Below are positions 28,057-38,236 of a stretch of DNA of 64,000 bases, in pieces (the stretch's first letter is position 1; every line of letters begins with the position of its first letter). The notes under the pieces were generated by a model. It did not search any database, was not told the origin of the DNA, and worked only from the letters and a program-made list of their open reading frames with translations. Source of the DNA: Psychrobacter sp. Ps6 (GTDB lineage Bacteria; Pseudomonadota; Gammaproteobacteria; Pseudomonadales; Moraxellaceae); assembly GCF_022129235.1 (NCBI RefSeq), contig NZ_JADQAI010000004.1:186001-250000 (forward strand), given 5' to 3'. The position numbers and the translations under genes are program-made.

Positions 28057-28588
28057 ACCAGCCATACCCAAATGGACGGTAGCCAAAGCCCAGATGTCCG
28101 TAACCAAACGGATAAGGCGAGCGCAAGTAATCCAGATCGCGCTGACGTATATAGTAGTAGCGTCCTTGAGAGTAAGCTTCTTCTAATTTCTCAATACCTT
28201 CTAATGGACAGACTGGCTGCCAGTCATAGCCTTCGCGACCGAGCTTATAAGCATTCAGCTCGGTACAGTAGTTTTTCAGACCTTGCTGTCGTCCTTGCTC
28301 CCACTGTATACGGTTAGGACTTGCGCCGCCGACACTGGCGCAGCTGTTGGTATAGTGCCCAAAGTAAGCCCCTGAACGACCTTGTAGACCATCGGCATAA
28401 CCGACTTCTTGCCAGTTACTGCTTTGACATTGCTGCGGGGACAGGCTTTGGGTGGTGGCACAGCCTGACACTGTCAGCACGATTGCGCCAAGTAGCGATA
28501 AGCTTATGCCAGTTTTGCTCAGGAGTTTACCTGTCAGCTTGCGAGCGTGATAAGCGCTTGATGAGTTTGACTTAATAAGATAATTCAT
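28055..28588 (-). CDS. DUF2799 family lipoprotein
   Basis: A 177-residue protein with a lipobox (LTVSGC). The repeated pattern WQEVGYADGLQGRSGAYFGH, IQWEQGRQQGLKNYC and EEAYSQGRYYYIRQRDLDYL is that of DUF2799 proteins. It ends in a Gly/Tyr/Phe/Pro-rich tail (about 20 residues). The family is periplasmic and of unknown function. An ATG-proximal segment of about 27 residues precedes the hydrophobic core of the signal peptide, longer than usual; a later start is possible but no better site is seen. Confidence 0.8.
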   Translation of the reverse strand: MNYLIKSNSSSAYHARKLTGKLLSKTGISLSLLGAIVLTVSGCATTQSLSPQQCQSSNWQEVGYADGLQGRSGAYFGHYTNSCASVGGASPNRIQWEQGRQQGLKNYCTELNAYKLGREGYDWQPVCPLEGIEKLEEAYSQGRYYYIRQRDLDYLRSPYPFGYGHLGFGYRPFGYGW

Positions 28589-28975
28589 AATAAACCTGCG
28601 CGCGTTTAAAATTATGGTTTATCATAGCACTTTTTTACACCGACCACTTTTTGTATGTGGCTATGCTACTGATGATTAGGTGCTCTAAATATCTGATTTA
28701 ACAGTATAACTGACAAATACAGAGTGAGCCATATAGCCAGTTTTTGAATAGTAGTTGAGTGGCAGTGCTTGATTTTTGCGGGTTCGAGCGCATTATAAGT
28801 CTTGCTATATCGTTATCTGTCATGTGAGTAGTAGCCAGTTCACGTTAACGATTTATAGGATAGTTATTTATAAAGCCGTTATTTTTACTGTTAGCGTAGA
28901 CAGTGGTTATCAGCTGTGACAGTTATATTGATATTGTTTAGCATCATTTTTATTTAGTAAAAAGGCCAGAGCATC
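28589..28975. other. Intergenic region, 387 nt
   Basis: This region lies between divergent genes and is A/T-rich. I see no gene, RNA or strong inverted repeat. It must contain the promoters of both neighbours. Confidence 0.4.
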
Positions 28976-29578
28976 ATGGGAACATTGATTGGCGTTATCA
29001 TTGTACTATTCGTCTTAGGGAGTATGATGGCGCTCAAACCGAATGGTATCGATCAGCGTTTAGACAAGCTGCGTATGACCGCGCGCCGTTTGCAGCTTAA
29101 TCCAAAGCTCGTTGCTTGTCCTGATTGGATCAAAGGTCGTGATAATGAATATGGCCGCGGTATGCTTGGGCAATATTGTCTGATATTAGAAGAGACCAAG
29201 CTGCCGCATACACGTTACCAAGTGATCGATGGACAATGGCGACCAGATAGCAGTTTTGTTGATACCAGTGATGATGCGAAAACACTCCATATTCCAAGTG
29301 CCATTCGCTCTACGCAAAGCAGCAATAATGTGACGGTGAAAAAAACCGATTTTAGCTTGGACAAAGCGCCATTAGAGCTACCAGTAAGCATTGAACCATT
29401 TGTTAAAGGGCTGATGACCAAGGCAAATAGCATTATCATCTATTGGGAAGACATTGCTTACGTGCGCCCAAACTCTAATCCCACGTATCATCAGCAACGG
29501 ATTGAGGCAGATCTGTTAGTGCTCAAAGCCAATCTTGAGAAGTGGGCGATACAAATGCAAAAAGAAGTGAAAGGCTAG
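28976..29578 (+). CDS. Hypothetical protein with N-terminal membrane anchor
   Basis: A 200-residue protein that begins MGTLIGVIIVLFVLGSMMAL, one membrane segment. The rest is soluble, with RMTARRLQLNPKLVACPDWI, AYVRPNSNPTYHQQRIEADL and a Lys-rich end. I recall similar conserved proteins in Moraxellaceae but no function. It probably faces the cytoplasm, given the short N-terminus and the Arg/Lys-rich stretch after the segment. It precedes topA by about 240 nt. Confidence 0.75.
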   Translation: MGTLIGVIIVLFVLGSMMALKPNGIDQRLDKLRMTARRLQLNPKLVACPDWIKGRDNEYGRGMLGQYCLILEETKLPHTRYQVIDGQWRPDSSFVDTSDDAKTLHIPSAIRSTQSSNNVTVKKTDFSLDKAPLELPVSIEPFVKGLMTKANSIIIYWEDIAYVRPNSNPTYHQQRIEADLLVLKANLEKWAIQMQKEVKG

Positions 29579-29831
29579 TAAAGCACTTTTTTGTCTCCAT
29601 TAAAGGGCGATATGCAAGCAGTTTTTCATATTCAATTTATTTAAAGTTGACAGTTTAACGCTTAGCAGTGTAACGTCTTTATAACTATATCTTTATTTTA
29701 TGGTTATAATTTGTTTTATAACCTTTTTTATCAGCAGCCATTATTACTATAAATTCCTTTACTGCTGAGTGTAATTTCACTTTTAGTTTACTTATATTTT
29801 TTAATTTACCTATATTATGGTGTCGTCGAAT

Positions 29832-32498
29832 ATGGCAAAAACCACAACCAAAAAAGCCGCAGCACCAGCTGCTGACAGCCCAAAGGGCAAGTCTTTGGTG
29901 ATTGTAGAATCACCAGCCAAGGCAAAAACGATTAATAAATATCTTGGCGATGACTTTATCGTACGCTCAAGTATCGGCCACGTCCGTGATTTGCCGGTCA
30001 GTGCGAGCAAAAGTGCAAAGAAAGCAACGACCGCTAAAAAAGATGACAGTCTGACCAAAGAAGAAAAAGCACAGCAAGCACTGGTGCGCCGTATGGGCAT
30101 AGATCCAGAGCATGACTGGGCTGCTGTCTATGAAGTATTGCCAAACAAAACCAAGGTCATCAAAGAGCTTAAAGCACTCGCCAAAGACGCTGACAAAATC
30201 TATCTGGCAACAGATATGGATAGAGAAGGGGAAGCGATCGCTTGGCATTTAAAAGAAGTCATCGGCGGCCCTGATAGCAAGTATCAACGTGTGGTCTTTA
30301 ACGAGATTACCAAATCTGCCATCCAAAATGCCTTTAAACAACCATCAAAGCTCGATATCGATCGTGTCAATGCTCAGCAAGCTCGTCGGTTCTTGGACCG
30401 TGTCGTTGGCTTTATGGTATCGCCATTATTATGGCAAAAGATTGCCCGTGGACTGTCTGCAGGCCGCGTACAGTCAGTCGCTATGCGTCTGGTCGTTGAG
30501 CGTGAGCATGAAATTCGCGCGTTCATTCCAAAAGAGTACTGGCAGATTCATGCAGACACGCACGTTGCTAATGGCAACGCTAAAAAAGCCTCAGATGCTG
30601 AGCAAATCGGTATCCGTTTAGAGGCGACCAAGCAAGGCGGCAAAACGCTAAAGCTTGGTAATAAAGAGCAGACCGATAAAGTGCTTGAGATACTTAAAGC
30701 AAGCGATTTTATCGTCAAAGAGCGTGAAGAAAAGCCAACGCAGTCGCGTCCAAGTGCGCCTTTTATTACTTCGACCTTGCAACAGGCTGCTAGTACGCGG
30801 CTAGGATTTTCTGTTAAAAAGACCATGATTTTAGCGCAGCGTCTGTATGAAGCGGGTCATATTACTTATATGCGTACCGACTCAACGTTCTTGTCGGGTG
30901 ATGCACTTGCTGCGGTCCGAGGTCATATCGAAGACAGCTATGGCGCAAAGTATGTGCCAGAAAAGCCAAATTTCTATGGTAATAAGCAAGGCGCACAAGA
31001 GGCGCATGAAGCGATTCGTCCCTCTAATGTCCATATGAAATCAACGCAGCTAAAAGGTGTGGAGCGCGATGCGATACGTCTATATGAGCTAATCTGGCGT
31101 CAGTTTGTGGCGTGTCAGATGTTGCCTGCCAAATATCTATCAGTGAACCTGTTTGTCGGTGCAAGCGATATCGAGCTAAAAGCACGCGGTCGTACCATGG
31201 TATTTGATGGCTATACAAGAGTCATGCCACCAGCCAAGACTGACGATACCTTACTGCCTGATGTCAAAAAAGGCGACAAATTAAACCTAGATAAGCTAGA
31301 TCCAAGTCAGCATTTTACCAAGCCTGCGCCTCGCTATACTGAAGCAAGCCTAGTTAAAGAGCTTGAGAAAAAAGGTATCGGTCGTCCATCGACGTATGCC
31401 TCCATTATCTCGACCATTCAAGATCGTGGTTATGTGAAGCTTGAGAACAAGCGTCTGTTTGCTGAAAAAATGGGTGATATCGTCACCGATAGATTGACGG
31501 CCAGCTTCCCAGACTTGATGGATTACACCTTTACTGCTGCGCTTGAAGACAAGCTCGATCATGTCGCTGAGGGTGAGCAAGATTGGAAAGATGTGCTCGA
31601 TAATTTCTATGGCGAGTTCAAAACCACACTTGAGCATGCCAAAGGCAAAGATGGTATGCGTCCGAATGATCCGACTGATGTGCCAGATGTGCATTGCGAT
31701 ATCTGTGATCGTCCGATGCAGCTGCGTACAGGCTCAACAGGCGTATTCTTGGGCTGTACTGGCTATAATCTACCGCCGAAAGAGCGCTGTAAAGGCACCA
31801 AAAATTTAATGCCAGTCGAAGCATTTGCCAACTTAGATGATGCAGAAGGCGATGATGAAGCGGCAGAAGTTAAAGATTTGATGGAGAAAAAACGCTGTCC
31901 GAAATGTGGCACGGCGATGAATGGTTACATCGTAGATGGTGGCCTCAAACTACACATCTGCGGTAACAACCCTGATTGTGACGGTTATATCCTAGAAGAA
32001 GGTAAGTTCGAAGTACCGGGCTCAGATGCACCAACCATCGACTGTAATAAGTGCGATGGGCAGATGGAGCTTAAAACAGGACGCTTTGGTCCGTATTTTG
32101 CTTGTCAGAACTGCGATAACACTCGCAAGGTACTCAAAACAGGCGAAGCAGCACCGCCACGTATGGATCCAATCCATCTACCGGAGCTAAAATCGACCAA
32201 GCATGATGATTACTTCATTTTGCGTGAAGGCGCGGCTGGTATGTTCCTCGCGGCCTCTAAGTTTCCAAAGGTTAGAGAAACGCGTCCACCGAAACTTGCT
32301 GAGCTACGGGAAATTAAAGACAAGATGGAAGACAAGTTCCAGTATCTGTTTGCAGGGCCAGATGAAGATCCTGAGGGTAACCCAACCATCTTGCGCTGGT
32401 CGCGTAAGAAAAAAGAGCAGTACATTGGCTCTGAAAAGAATGGTAAGGCCACGCGTTGGGGTGTGTACTGGCGTAAAGGCGAGTGGGTAGAAGAGTAA
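29832..32498 (+). CDS. topA: DNA topoisomerase I
   Basis: TopA relaxes negative supercoils by single-strand passage. The protein is about 888 residues. It has an N-terminal Toprim domain ([20 protein letters not shown], then [13 protein letters not shown]), the catalytic Tyr in [32 protein letters not shown], and three C-terminal zinc-ribbon modules ([39 protein letters not shown]). Each module has four Cys, except that the middle one ends CGNNPDCDG. Two ATGs (29817 and 29832) are possible; neither has a good ribosome site, and [10 protein letters not shown] is the more natural start. An insertion rich in Lys/Ala (residues about 55-80) enlarges the Toprim region, as in other gammaproteobacteria of this group. 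Confidence 0.97.
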   Translation: MAKTTTKKAAAPAADSPKGKSLVIVESPAKAKTINKYLGDDFIVRSSIGHVRDLPVSASKSAKKATTAKKDDSLTKEEKAQQALVRRMGIDPEHDWAAVYEVLPNKTKVIKELKALAKDADKIYLATDMDREGEAIAWHLKEVIGGPDSKYQRVVFNEITKSAIQNAFKQPSKLDIDRVNAQQARRFLDRVVGFMVSPLLWQKIARGLSAGRVQSVAMRLVVEREHEIRAFIPKEYWQIHADTHVANGNAKKASDAEQIGIRLEATKQGGKTLKLGNKEQTDKVLEILKASDFIVKEREEKPTQSRPSAPFITSTLQQAASTRLGFSVKKTMILAQRLYEAGHITYMRTDSTFLSGDALAAVRGHIEDSYGAKYVPEKPNFYGNKQGAQEAHEAIRPSNVHMKSTQLKGVERDAIRLYELIWRQFVACQMLPAKYLSVNLFVGASDIELKARGRTMVFDGYTRVMPPAKTDDTLLPDVKKGDKLNLDKLDPSQHFTKPAPRYTEASLVKELEKKGIGRPSTYASIISTIQDRGYVKLENKRLFAEKMGDIVTDRLTASFPDLMDYTFTAALEDKLDHVAEGEQDWKDVLDNFYGEFKTTLEHAKGKDGMRPNDPTDVPDVHCDICDRPMQLRTGSTGVFLGCTGYNLPPKERCKGTKNLMPVEAFANLDDAEGDDEAAEVKDLMEKKRCPKCGTAMNGYIVDGGLKLHICGNNPDCDGYILEEGKFEVPGSDAPTIDCNKCDGQMELKTGRFGPYFACQNCDNTRKVLKTGEAAPPRMDPIHLPELKSTKHDDYFILREGAAGMFLAASKFPKVRETRPPKLAELREIKDKMEDKFQYLFAGPDEDPEGNPTILRWSRKKKEQYIGSEKNGKATRWGVYWRKGEWVEE

Positions 32499-32517
32499 TA
32501 ACTTCTCTATCGACCAT

Positions 32518-32550
32518 AAAAAAACCTCTTAGATGCTAAGAGGTTTTTTT
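32518..32550. terminator. Bidirectional terminator between topA and sodC
   Basis: Perfect arms AAAAAAACCTCTTA and TAAGAGGTTTTTTT around a 5-nt loop. Flanking A- and T-runs serve both convergent genes. Confidence 0.9.
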
Positions 32551-32582
32551 GTGCTATCAATAATAGCTAAGTGTAGACGCTA

Positions 32583-33140
32583 TTAGCTCTTTTCGATAAT
32601 ACCACAAGCAACGCGATCGCCTGATGCGCCTGAAGGCTGGCTAGTGTAATCATCTGCGCCTGCATGGACGATAAAGGCTAAGCGATTGACACTATATTTA
32701 CCAGCTTCATCAGCCGTGATTTTTTTGTTCACATAGTTGATGGTAGCGACACCATCTTCATTGGCTGTTAGGTTAGGCAGGTCGCCCGCATGGCCATTCA
32801 TGTCATCTGGATTAGAGTGTGGTTTGTTGTCAGGGTTAAAGTGACCACCTGCCGCTTTACCCATGTCAGCACAGCTGCCTGTCTCATGGATATGCAGTGC
32901 CACTGTTTGGCCCGGCTGTAAATTCATCAGCTTACCATAGACCTGTACGCCGCCGTCAACAGGACGTAGGAACATCTGTCCGACTTCGTTCTTATCACCG
33001 CTTACCGCTTTGATGGTTGATTTCAAAGTAGGCTGAGACAAAGGGTTGCCCGTTTGCATTTGGCTTTCGACAGTTTGGCAACCAGTCATCGCTAACGCTG
33101 AACCACATAATAGAGCACTTGCAAGCATTATCTTATTCAT
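32583..33140 (-). CDS. sodC: Superoxide dismutase [Cu-Zn], lipoprotein
   Basis: SodC removes superoxide in the periplasm. The 185-residue protein has a lipobox (LAMTGC, Cys21). Copper and zinc ligands sit in VALHIHETGSC, KAAGGHFNPDNKPHS, MNGHAGDLPN and FIVHAGADDY; the disulphide partner is in GDRVACGII. The shape is that of bacterial SodC, with a lipid anchor rather than a free signal peptide. It is a single gene convergent with topA. Confidence 0.95.
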   Translation of the reverse strand: MNKIMLASALLCGSALAMTGCQTVESQMQTGNPLSQPTLKSTIKAVSGDKNEVGQMFLRPVDGGVQVYGKLMNLQPGQTVALHIHETGSCADMGKAAGGHFNPDNKPHSNPDDMNGHAGDLPNLTANEDGVATINYVNKKITADEAGKYSVNRLAFIVHAGADDYTSQPSGASGDRVACGIIEKS

Positions 33141-33511
33141 TATTATCTCCAGTTGTTTTATTCATTATTTAGAACATAATTAAAGTCACAAATATCTGTA
33201 TTTATTGTTCTGTTAGAGCGCGTATCGATATTCGTTAACATCACCGTCAGTATAGCCAAGCAAACTCTATAGTTATTCATCAAATGCGCAACAATCGGTT
33301 AATAAATGTAAGTAACGTATGGGTTTGAAAAATCAGATGGCAAAAAAATTAATTAAATCAAATGAACGACAGAGCGTATTGGATTACCTAAAAACATGAA
33401 TTGGTAATGAACAGGCTGTTAGTAAACTAACGATCAATAAGCATAAAAAAGCCGCCCATCATCGTGATGAGCGGCTCTTATTTTTTAAGAATTTGACTAA
33501 CGAATACTCAA
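33141..33511. other. Intergenic region between sodC and lon
   Basis: About 370 nt, A/T-rich, without a gene. Apart from the lon terminator at 33445-33486 I recognise nothing in it. Confidence 0.4.
33445..33486 (-). terminator. Terminator of lon
   Basis: GCCGCCCATCA and TGATGAGCGGC pair with one mismatch around a 3-nt loop. The T-run follows on the minus strand (AAAAAA before the stem on the plus strand), and a T-run also follows on the plus strand. Confidence 0.85.
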
Positions 33512-36112
33512 TTAGTTGTGTAGCGCTTTGCCAGAGGTTTTATCGACCGTCACTTTTGCAGGTTTTAGGGGTTTTGGCATATCTACCAAAGCAACCTTTA
33601 ATATCTCTTCAATCGTGGCGACTGGTTGAATGGTCAAGCCTTCTTTGACGTTATCAGGGATATCAGCCAAATCACGCTCATTGGTCGCTGGGATCAAGAC
33701 GTGCTTGATGCCGCCACGATGCGCCGCGAGTAGTTTTTCTTTAAGACCACCAATACGTAGGATTTTACCACGCAAGGTGATCTCACCTGTCATCGCGATG
33801 TCTGGACGAATGGCAATACCTGTCAAGGCAGAGACCAGTGCTGTCGTCAGTGCACCACCAGCAGAGGGGCCGTCTTTTGGCGTCGCGCCTTCTGGCATAT
33901 GGACATGGATGTCCGTGGTTTTGATCGTCTCGTAGTCAATACCTAAGCTATCACCGCGAGCACGAACCACACTCATCGCCGCACGAATCGACTCTTTCAT
34001 CACATCGCCGAGTGAACCAGTAAAGCTAAGCTCCCCTTTACCTTTCATACCGACCGCTTCGATGGTCAACAGCTCACCACCGACCTGTGTCCACGCAAGA
34101 CCAGTGATACGACCAATCTCAGGCTCTTCTTCTGCCAGACCGTAGTCGTACTGATGCACGCCTAGATAGTCATCGATATTTTTGTCATCGACGGTCACTA
34201 GCTGACGTTCCGCTTTTTTCGGAGCACGCGCACCATGAGTTTCAACCGAACCGCGAACCACTTTACGGCAGATTTTATTCACTTCACGCTCAAGATTACG
34301 TACACCTGCTTCACGCGTATAGCGCTGAACGATGCTATGCAATGCCGCTTCAACAATCTCAATCTCGCCTTCTTTGAGACCGTTATTCTTAATCGCTTTT
34401 GGCACGAGGTACTTCTGTGCGATATTGACCTTTTCTTCTTCGGTATAACCTGGCAAGCGAATGACTTCCATACGGTCAAGTAGCGCAGGCGGAATATCCA
34501 TGCTATTGGCAGTACAGATGAACATGACTTGCGACAAGTCTAAGTCCATATCTAAATAATGGTCGTTAAAGGTGTCGTTCTGTGAAGGGTCCAATACTTC
34601 GAGCAAAGCTGATGCTGGATCACCGCGAAAGTCTTGCGCCATCTTATCGATTTCATCCAATAGGAATAGCGGGTTTTTCACTTCTACCTTCGCAAGCGAT
34701 TGCACAATTTTACCTGGCATCGCACCGATATAGGTACGGCGATGGCCACGAATCTCAGCTTCATCACGCACGCCGCCAAGTGCCATACGCACAAACTTAC
34801 GACCTGTAGCACGGGCAATCGACTCACCCAATGACGTTTTACCCACACCTGGAGGACCGACGAGACAAAGAATCGGGCCACGTAGTTTTTTCACACGTGA
34901 TTGTACGGCGAGATACTCTAAGATGCGATCTTTCACATCTTGCAGGCCATAATGATCTTCGTCTAAGACGGTTTTGGCTTTATCTAGATTGATCGAGACT
35001 TTGGTCGTCGCATTCCACGGCGTATCCAAAATCCATTCAATGTAGTTGCGTACCACTGACGATTCGCTCGATGCAGGCGGCATCATTTTGAGTTTTTTAA
35101 ACTCTTGCTCTGCTTTTTTGCGCACATCATCTGGCAAGTCAGCATCTTCGAGACGCTGCTCTAGCTCAGCCACATCATCTTCACCATCGAACGCGCCGTC
35201 ATTCATATCTGACAGCTCGTTTTTGATGGCTTTCATCTTCTCATTCAAGAAGTATTCGCGCTGATTGTCTTCCATCTGCTGACGAACGGCATCTTGGATA
35301 TCTTGTTCGATATTTTGCTCAGCACTTTGCTTGACCAGATATTCAGTCAAGGTGTTGATGTGCGTTTTGACATCGTTTTCTTCTAAGAACGACTGCTTGA
35401 TATCAAGATCCATCGAGACGCGAGTTGAGATAAAGTACACAAGCTCAAGCAAATCATCGATACGCTTCGCCACGCGGGTCAGCTCACGGGAATTACGCAG
35501 ACGCGCATCCGCATAGCCTTCAAACAGGGTAGTCAACGCCTGAATGGTGTTTTTTTGCTGGCTCTCATCCATAGTGACATCAAGATCAGCACGCTCAAAT
35601 CTCGCCATCAATAGATCATCATGACTTTCGATGTTATCGACACGGGCGCGATATTGACCTTCGATCAATACTTTGATGCAGTTCTCATCGCTATCGTGCG
35701 GCATGGTGCTGACGATGCGGCACACCGTACCGTATTGATACAAGTTGTCTTGATCAATGTCTTCGGTCAATGAGTCTTTTTGCGCGACGACCAGTACTTT
35801 GTTGCCATACTCGGCCTGTGCCAGCTCAACGGCTTTCACCGATGGCGCACGTCCCACAAACAAGGCGATCTGCATGTGTGGATAAACGACGACATCTCGC
35901 AATGCCAAGAGTGGCAAATAACTTTCATCTTGGCTATCGTTTACGTCTTTGTTATTAGAATCAGTATTATCAAGATCAGTGTTTTTGACATCAGTTGACG
36001 CTGTCTCTAGCGCATCATTAGACGAGGTATCTGCCTCGTTATTTTCTGCAGTAGGCGTTGAAACGTCGACATCAATGTCGATATTGTCTTGGGTTATTTT
36101 ATGTTCACTCAT
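33512..36112 (-). CDS. lon: ATP-dependent protease Lon
   Basis: Lon degrades damaged and regulatory proteins. The protein is about 866 residues. It has a LAN substrate domain starting at YLPLLALRDVVVYPHMQIAL, the AAA module with Walker A GPPGVGKTSLG and Walker B PLFLLDEIDKM, and the protease domain with the catalytic Ser in PKDGPSAGGALTTA and Lys in LRIGGLKEKLLAAH. Before the LAN domain is an extension of about 62 residues rich in Asp, Asn, Ser and Thr. The start at 36112 has AGAGGA about 8 nt upstream; a frame extension to 36202 lacks one and is rejected. No heat-shock promoter was identified. Confidence 0.97.
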   Translation of the reverse strand: MSEHKITQDNIDIDVDVSTPTAENNEADTSSNDALETASTDVKNTDLDNTDSNNKDVNDSQDESYLPLLALRDVVVYPHMQIALFVGRAPSVKAVELAQAEYGNKVLVVAQKDSLTEDIDQDNLYQYGTVCRIVSTMPHDSDENCIKVLIEGQYRARVDNIESHDDLLMARFERADLDVTMDESQQKNTIQALTTLFEGYADARLRNSRELTRVAKRIDDLLELVYFISTRVSMDLDIKQSFLEENDVKTHINTLTEYLVKQSAEQNIEQDIQDAVRQQMEDNQREYFLNEKMKAIKNELSDMNDGAFDGEDDVAELEQRLEDADLPDDVRKKAEQEFKKLKMMPPASSESSVVRNYIEWILDTPWNATTKVSINLDKAKTVLDEDHYGLQDVKDRILEYLAVQSRVKKLRGPILCLVGPPGVGKTSLGESIARATGRKFVRMALGGVRDEAEIRGHRRTYIGAMPGKIVQSLAKVEVKNPLFLLDEIDKMAQDFRGDPASALLEVLDPSQNDTFNDHYLDMDLDLSQVMFICTANSMDIPPALLDRMEVIRLPGYTEEEKVNIAQKYLVPKAIKNNGLKEGEIEIVEAALHSIVQRYTREAGVRNLEREVNKICRKVVRGSVETHGARAPKKAERQLVTVDDKNIDDYLGVHQYDYGLAEEEPEIGRITGLAWTQVGGELLTIEAVGMKGKGELSFTGSLGDVMKESIRAAMSVVRARGDSLGIDYETIKTTDIHVHMPEGATPKDGPSAGGALTTALVSALTGIAIRPDIAMTGEITLRGKILRIGGLKEKLLAAHRGGIKHVLIPATNERDLADIPDNVKEGLTIQPVATIEEILKVALVDMPKPLKPAKVTVDKTSGKALHN

Positions 36113-36520
36113 ATATTTTTCCTCTTTCCCCAGACTTGTAAAGTCAAGTTCGTGGTTCATGTCTAGATAAATGGTGTCCACAGATAAAATTGCAAGGCTC
36201 ATTGATAAAGTCGCACGCTTATCTTTGTTAAATAGTTGTCTGGGTACATAGTCATTAACAATGTGATTGGCTTATAAGTGACAATACAGACAGCAAGTAT
36301 AGAGGGTTTGATAGGTGCGGATGACACTTGAATACTGTTGATGTCTACTCGGTTCTATACGTAGGCTTTATATCCAAAATAAGGTAAACTGGCGCGCGTC
36401 TAAAAACGCGTCTGAGAAACGATCTGATATTGAGACGTTTTAGACAGCAAAGCGCTATTCATCGGTGTCAATATTCATAGGTCTCAATGGGACCAAGCTA
36501 TAAAGAGCAAGGGGCAACAC
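36113..36520. other. Divergent region between lon and the antiporter gene
   Basis: About 400 nt. It holds an interrupted inverted repeat at 36398-36445 (GTCTAAAA...CG...TCT against AGACGTTTTAGAC), possibly regulatory or a terminator-like remnant. No gene is seen. Confidence 0.45.
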
Positions 36521-37882
36521 ATGGCCATCAATGCGGTACTGCTGGCAGTTATTATTATGCTAGGACTGTCACTTTCGCGAGTGCACGTGGTGCTCAGTTT
36601 ATTAATCGGGGCGCTGGCAGGTGGATTATTAGCAGGTCTTGGTATTACCGACACGTTAAATGCCTTCCAAGAAGGTATCCGTAATGGCGCAGAGATTGCG
36701 CTATCGTATGCCTTGCTGGGGGCTTTTGCAGTAGCGATTGCACATTCGGGCTTACCGCAATCGTTGGCAGGGACAGTAATTAGACGCATTGATGCCGCTG
36801 GCACGAGCGGGATGATTAAATATATGCTGTTTGCAGGTCTTATCACCATGAGCTGCTTTAGCCAAAACTTAATTCCCATTCATATTGCCTTTATTCCGTT
36901 ACTGGTACCGCCGCTGTTATTGGCATTTAATCGAATGCAGATTGATAGACGCTTAATTGCTTGTCTGATTACTTTTGGGCTGGTCACCACCTATATGTTT
37001 ATTCCTTATGGGTTTGGCGATATTTACCTCAATCAGATCATGCTAAAAAACGTAGGTGAAGCGGGCATTGATGTCGCCAATATTTCTGTGGTGAAGGCCA
37101 TGGCGATCCCTGCGCTCGGCATGCTAATTGGTCTGCTGGTCGCGGTATTTATTAGTTATCGTAAGCCACGTGCGTATCAGCAAATAGCGATAGACCAGCA
37201 AGCGCATGATGCCGTCGTAGAAGGCGATGCATTAAGCAAAACTGCCGCTGGTGCACAGTCGCAAAGTAAGCTAAAAACGCTGGTTGCATTGGCTGCTATC
37301 GTGACGGCTTTCGTTGTGCAGTTATACACTGATTCGCTACTACTTGGCTCAATGTTTGGCTTTGGCGTATTTATGGCAACAGGTGTGGTGAAGTGGCGTG
37401 ATGCTGATGGCGTCTTTAATGACGGTATCAAGCTGATGGCGATGATTGGCTTTATTATGATTACGGCGCAAGGCTTTGCTGAAGTTATGAAAGCCACTGA
37501 GCAGATTCAGCCATTAGTTGATGGTGCGGCGTCACTGTTCGGTGGTAATAAAGCGATGGCAGCATTTATCATGCTATTAATTGGTTTGATTGTGACCATG
37601 GGTATTGGTTCATCATTCTCGACCATTCCTATTTTGGCCGCGATTTATGTGCCGCTATGTATCTCTTTGGGTTTTTCGCCACTCGCGACGGTAGCAATTA
37701 TCGGTACGGCTGGCGCGCTGGGTGATGCAGGTTCGCCTGCGTCAGATTCGACATTGGGGCCAACCTCTGGTCTAAATATTGACGGACAGCATGACCATAT
37801 CAAGGACAGTGTGGTACCGACTTTCTTACATTACAACATTCCACTATTAGCCTTTGGTTGGATTGCAGCGATGGTGTTGTAG
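36521..37882 (+). CDS. Na+/H+ antiporter family protein
   Basis: A 453-residue inner-membrane protein with about eleven hydrophobic segments. It starts MAINAVLLAVIIMLGLSLSR and shows GALAGGLLAGLGITDTLNAF, HSGLPQSLAGTVIRRIDAAG, FSQNLIPIHIAFIPLLVPPL and GDAGSPASDSTLGPTSGLNI, the pattern of the NhaC-superfamily Na_H_antiporter family. The likely role is sodium export or related ion exchange; real substrate is not known from sequence. AAGGGG lies 6-7 nt before the ATG. A hydrophilic Ala/Gln-rich loop occurs near residue 230. Confidence 0.88.
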   Translation: MAINAVLLAVIIMLGLSLSRVHVVLSLLIGALAGGLLAGLGITDTLNAFQEGIRNGAEIALSYALLGAFAVAIAHSGLPQSLAGTVIRRIDAAGTSGMIKYMLFAGLITMSCFSQNLIPIHIAFIPLLVPPLLLAFNRMQIDRRLIACLITFGLVTTYMFIPYGFGDIYLNQIMLKNVGEAGIDVANISVVKAMAIPALGMLIGLLVAVFISYRKPRAYQQIAIDQQAHDAVVEGDALSKTAAGAQSQSKLKTLVALAAIVTAFVVQLYTDSLLLGSMFGFGVFMATGVVKWRDADGVFNDGIKLMAMIGFIMITAQGFAEVMKATEQIQPLVDGAASLFGGNKAMAAFIMLLIGLIVTMGIGSSFSTIPILAAIYVPLCISLGFSPLATVAIIGTAGALGDAGSPASDSTLGPTSGLNIDGQHDHIKDSVVPTFLHYNIPLLAFGWIAAMVL

Positions 37883-37911
37883 TAAATGATTCGAATGATT
37901 GGGTTTAATAT

Positions 37912-37949
37912 AAAGGGCGAGTATAGCTATAAGCTATGCTTGCCTTTTT
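37912..37949. terminator. Bidirectional terminator after the antiporter gene
   Basis: A stem of about 17 bp with several wobbles (AAAGGGCGAGTATAGCT with AGCTATGCTTGCCTTTT) closes a 3-nt loop. It lies between convergent genes. Confidence 0.7.
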
Positions 37950-37981
37950 CATTTCTCTTTATTGCTTAATTAATATGCTTT

Positions 37982-38236
37982 TTAATAATCTTCATCAAAA
38001 TCTTTGATTTCACCATTCAAACTGCTCAAAAATGCATCACTTTGCGCGAGCAATTCATTGAAGCGATCTTCATTGACGAGCCGTGTCATTTCATCAGCGC
38101 TAAACGGTTGTTCTTGACTATAGTAGCGTTGCTCTCTAGCGTCCTCATTGCCCAGTGTTTGCAAATATTCATCCACATTGTCTGCACTGGAATCAGTAGT
38201 GCTAGAGTCTTTTTCAAATTGTTTATCGTCTTTCAT
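37982..38236 (-). CDS. Small acidic hypothetical protein coupled to 5-formyl-THF cyclo-ligase
   Basis: An 84-residue acidic protein (MKDDKQFEKD start, NDEDARE-like centre, DEDY end) with no cysteine. I do not recognise it. The start ATG at 38236 shares bases with the stop codon of the cyclo-ligase gene (TAATG), so it is translated by coupling. A longer frame reaching 38290 lies inside the neighbour and is unlikely. The middle part (FSADEMTRLVNEDRFNELLA) is predicted helical. Confidence 0.7.
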   Translation of the reverse strand: MKDDKQFEKDSSTTDSSADNVDEYLQTLGNEDAREQRYYSQEQPFSADEMTRLVNEDRFNELLAQSDAFLSSLNGEIKDFDEDY

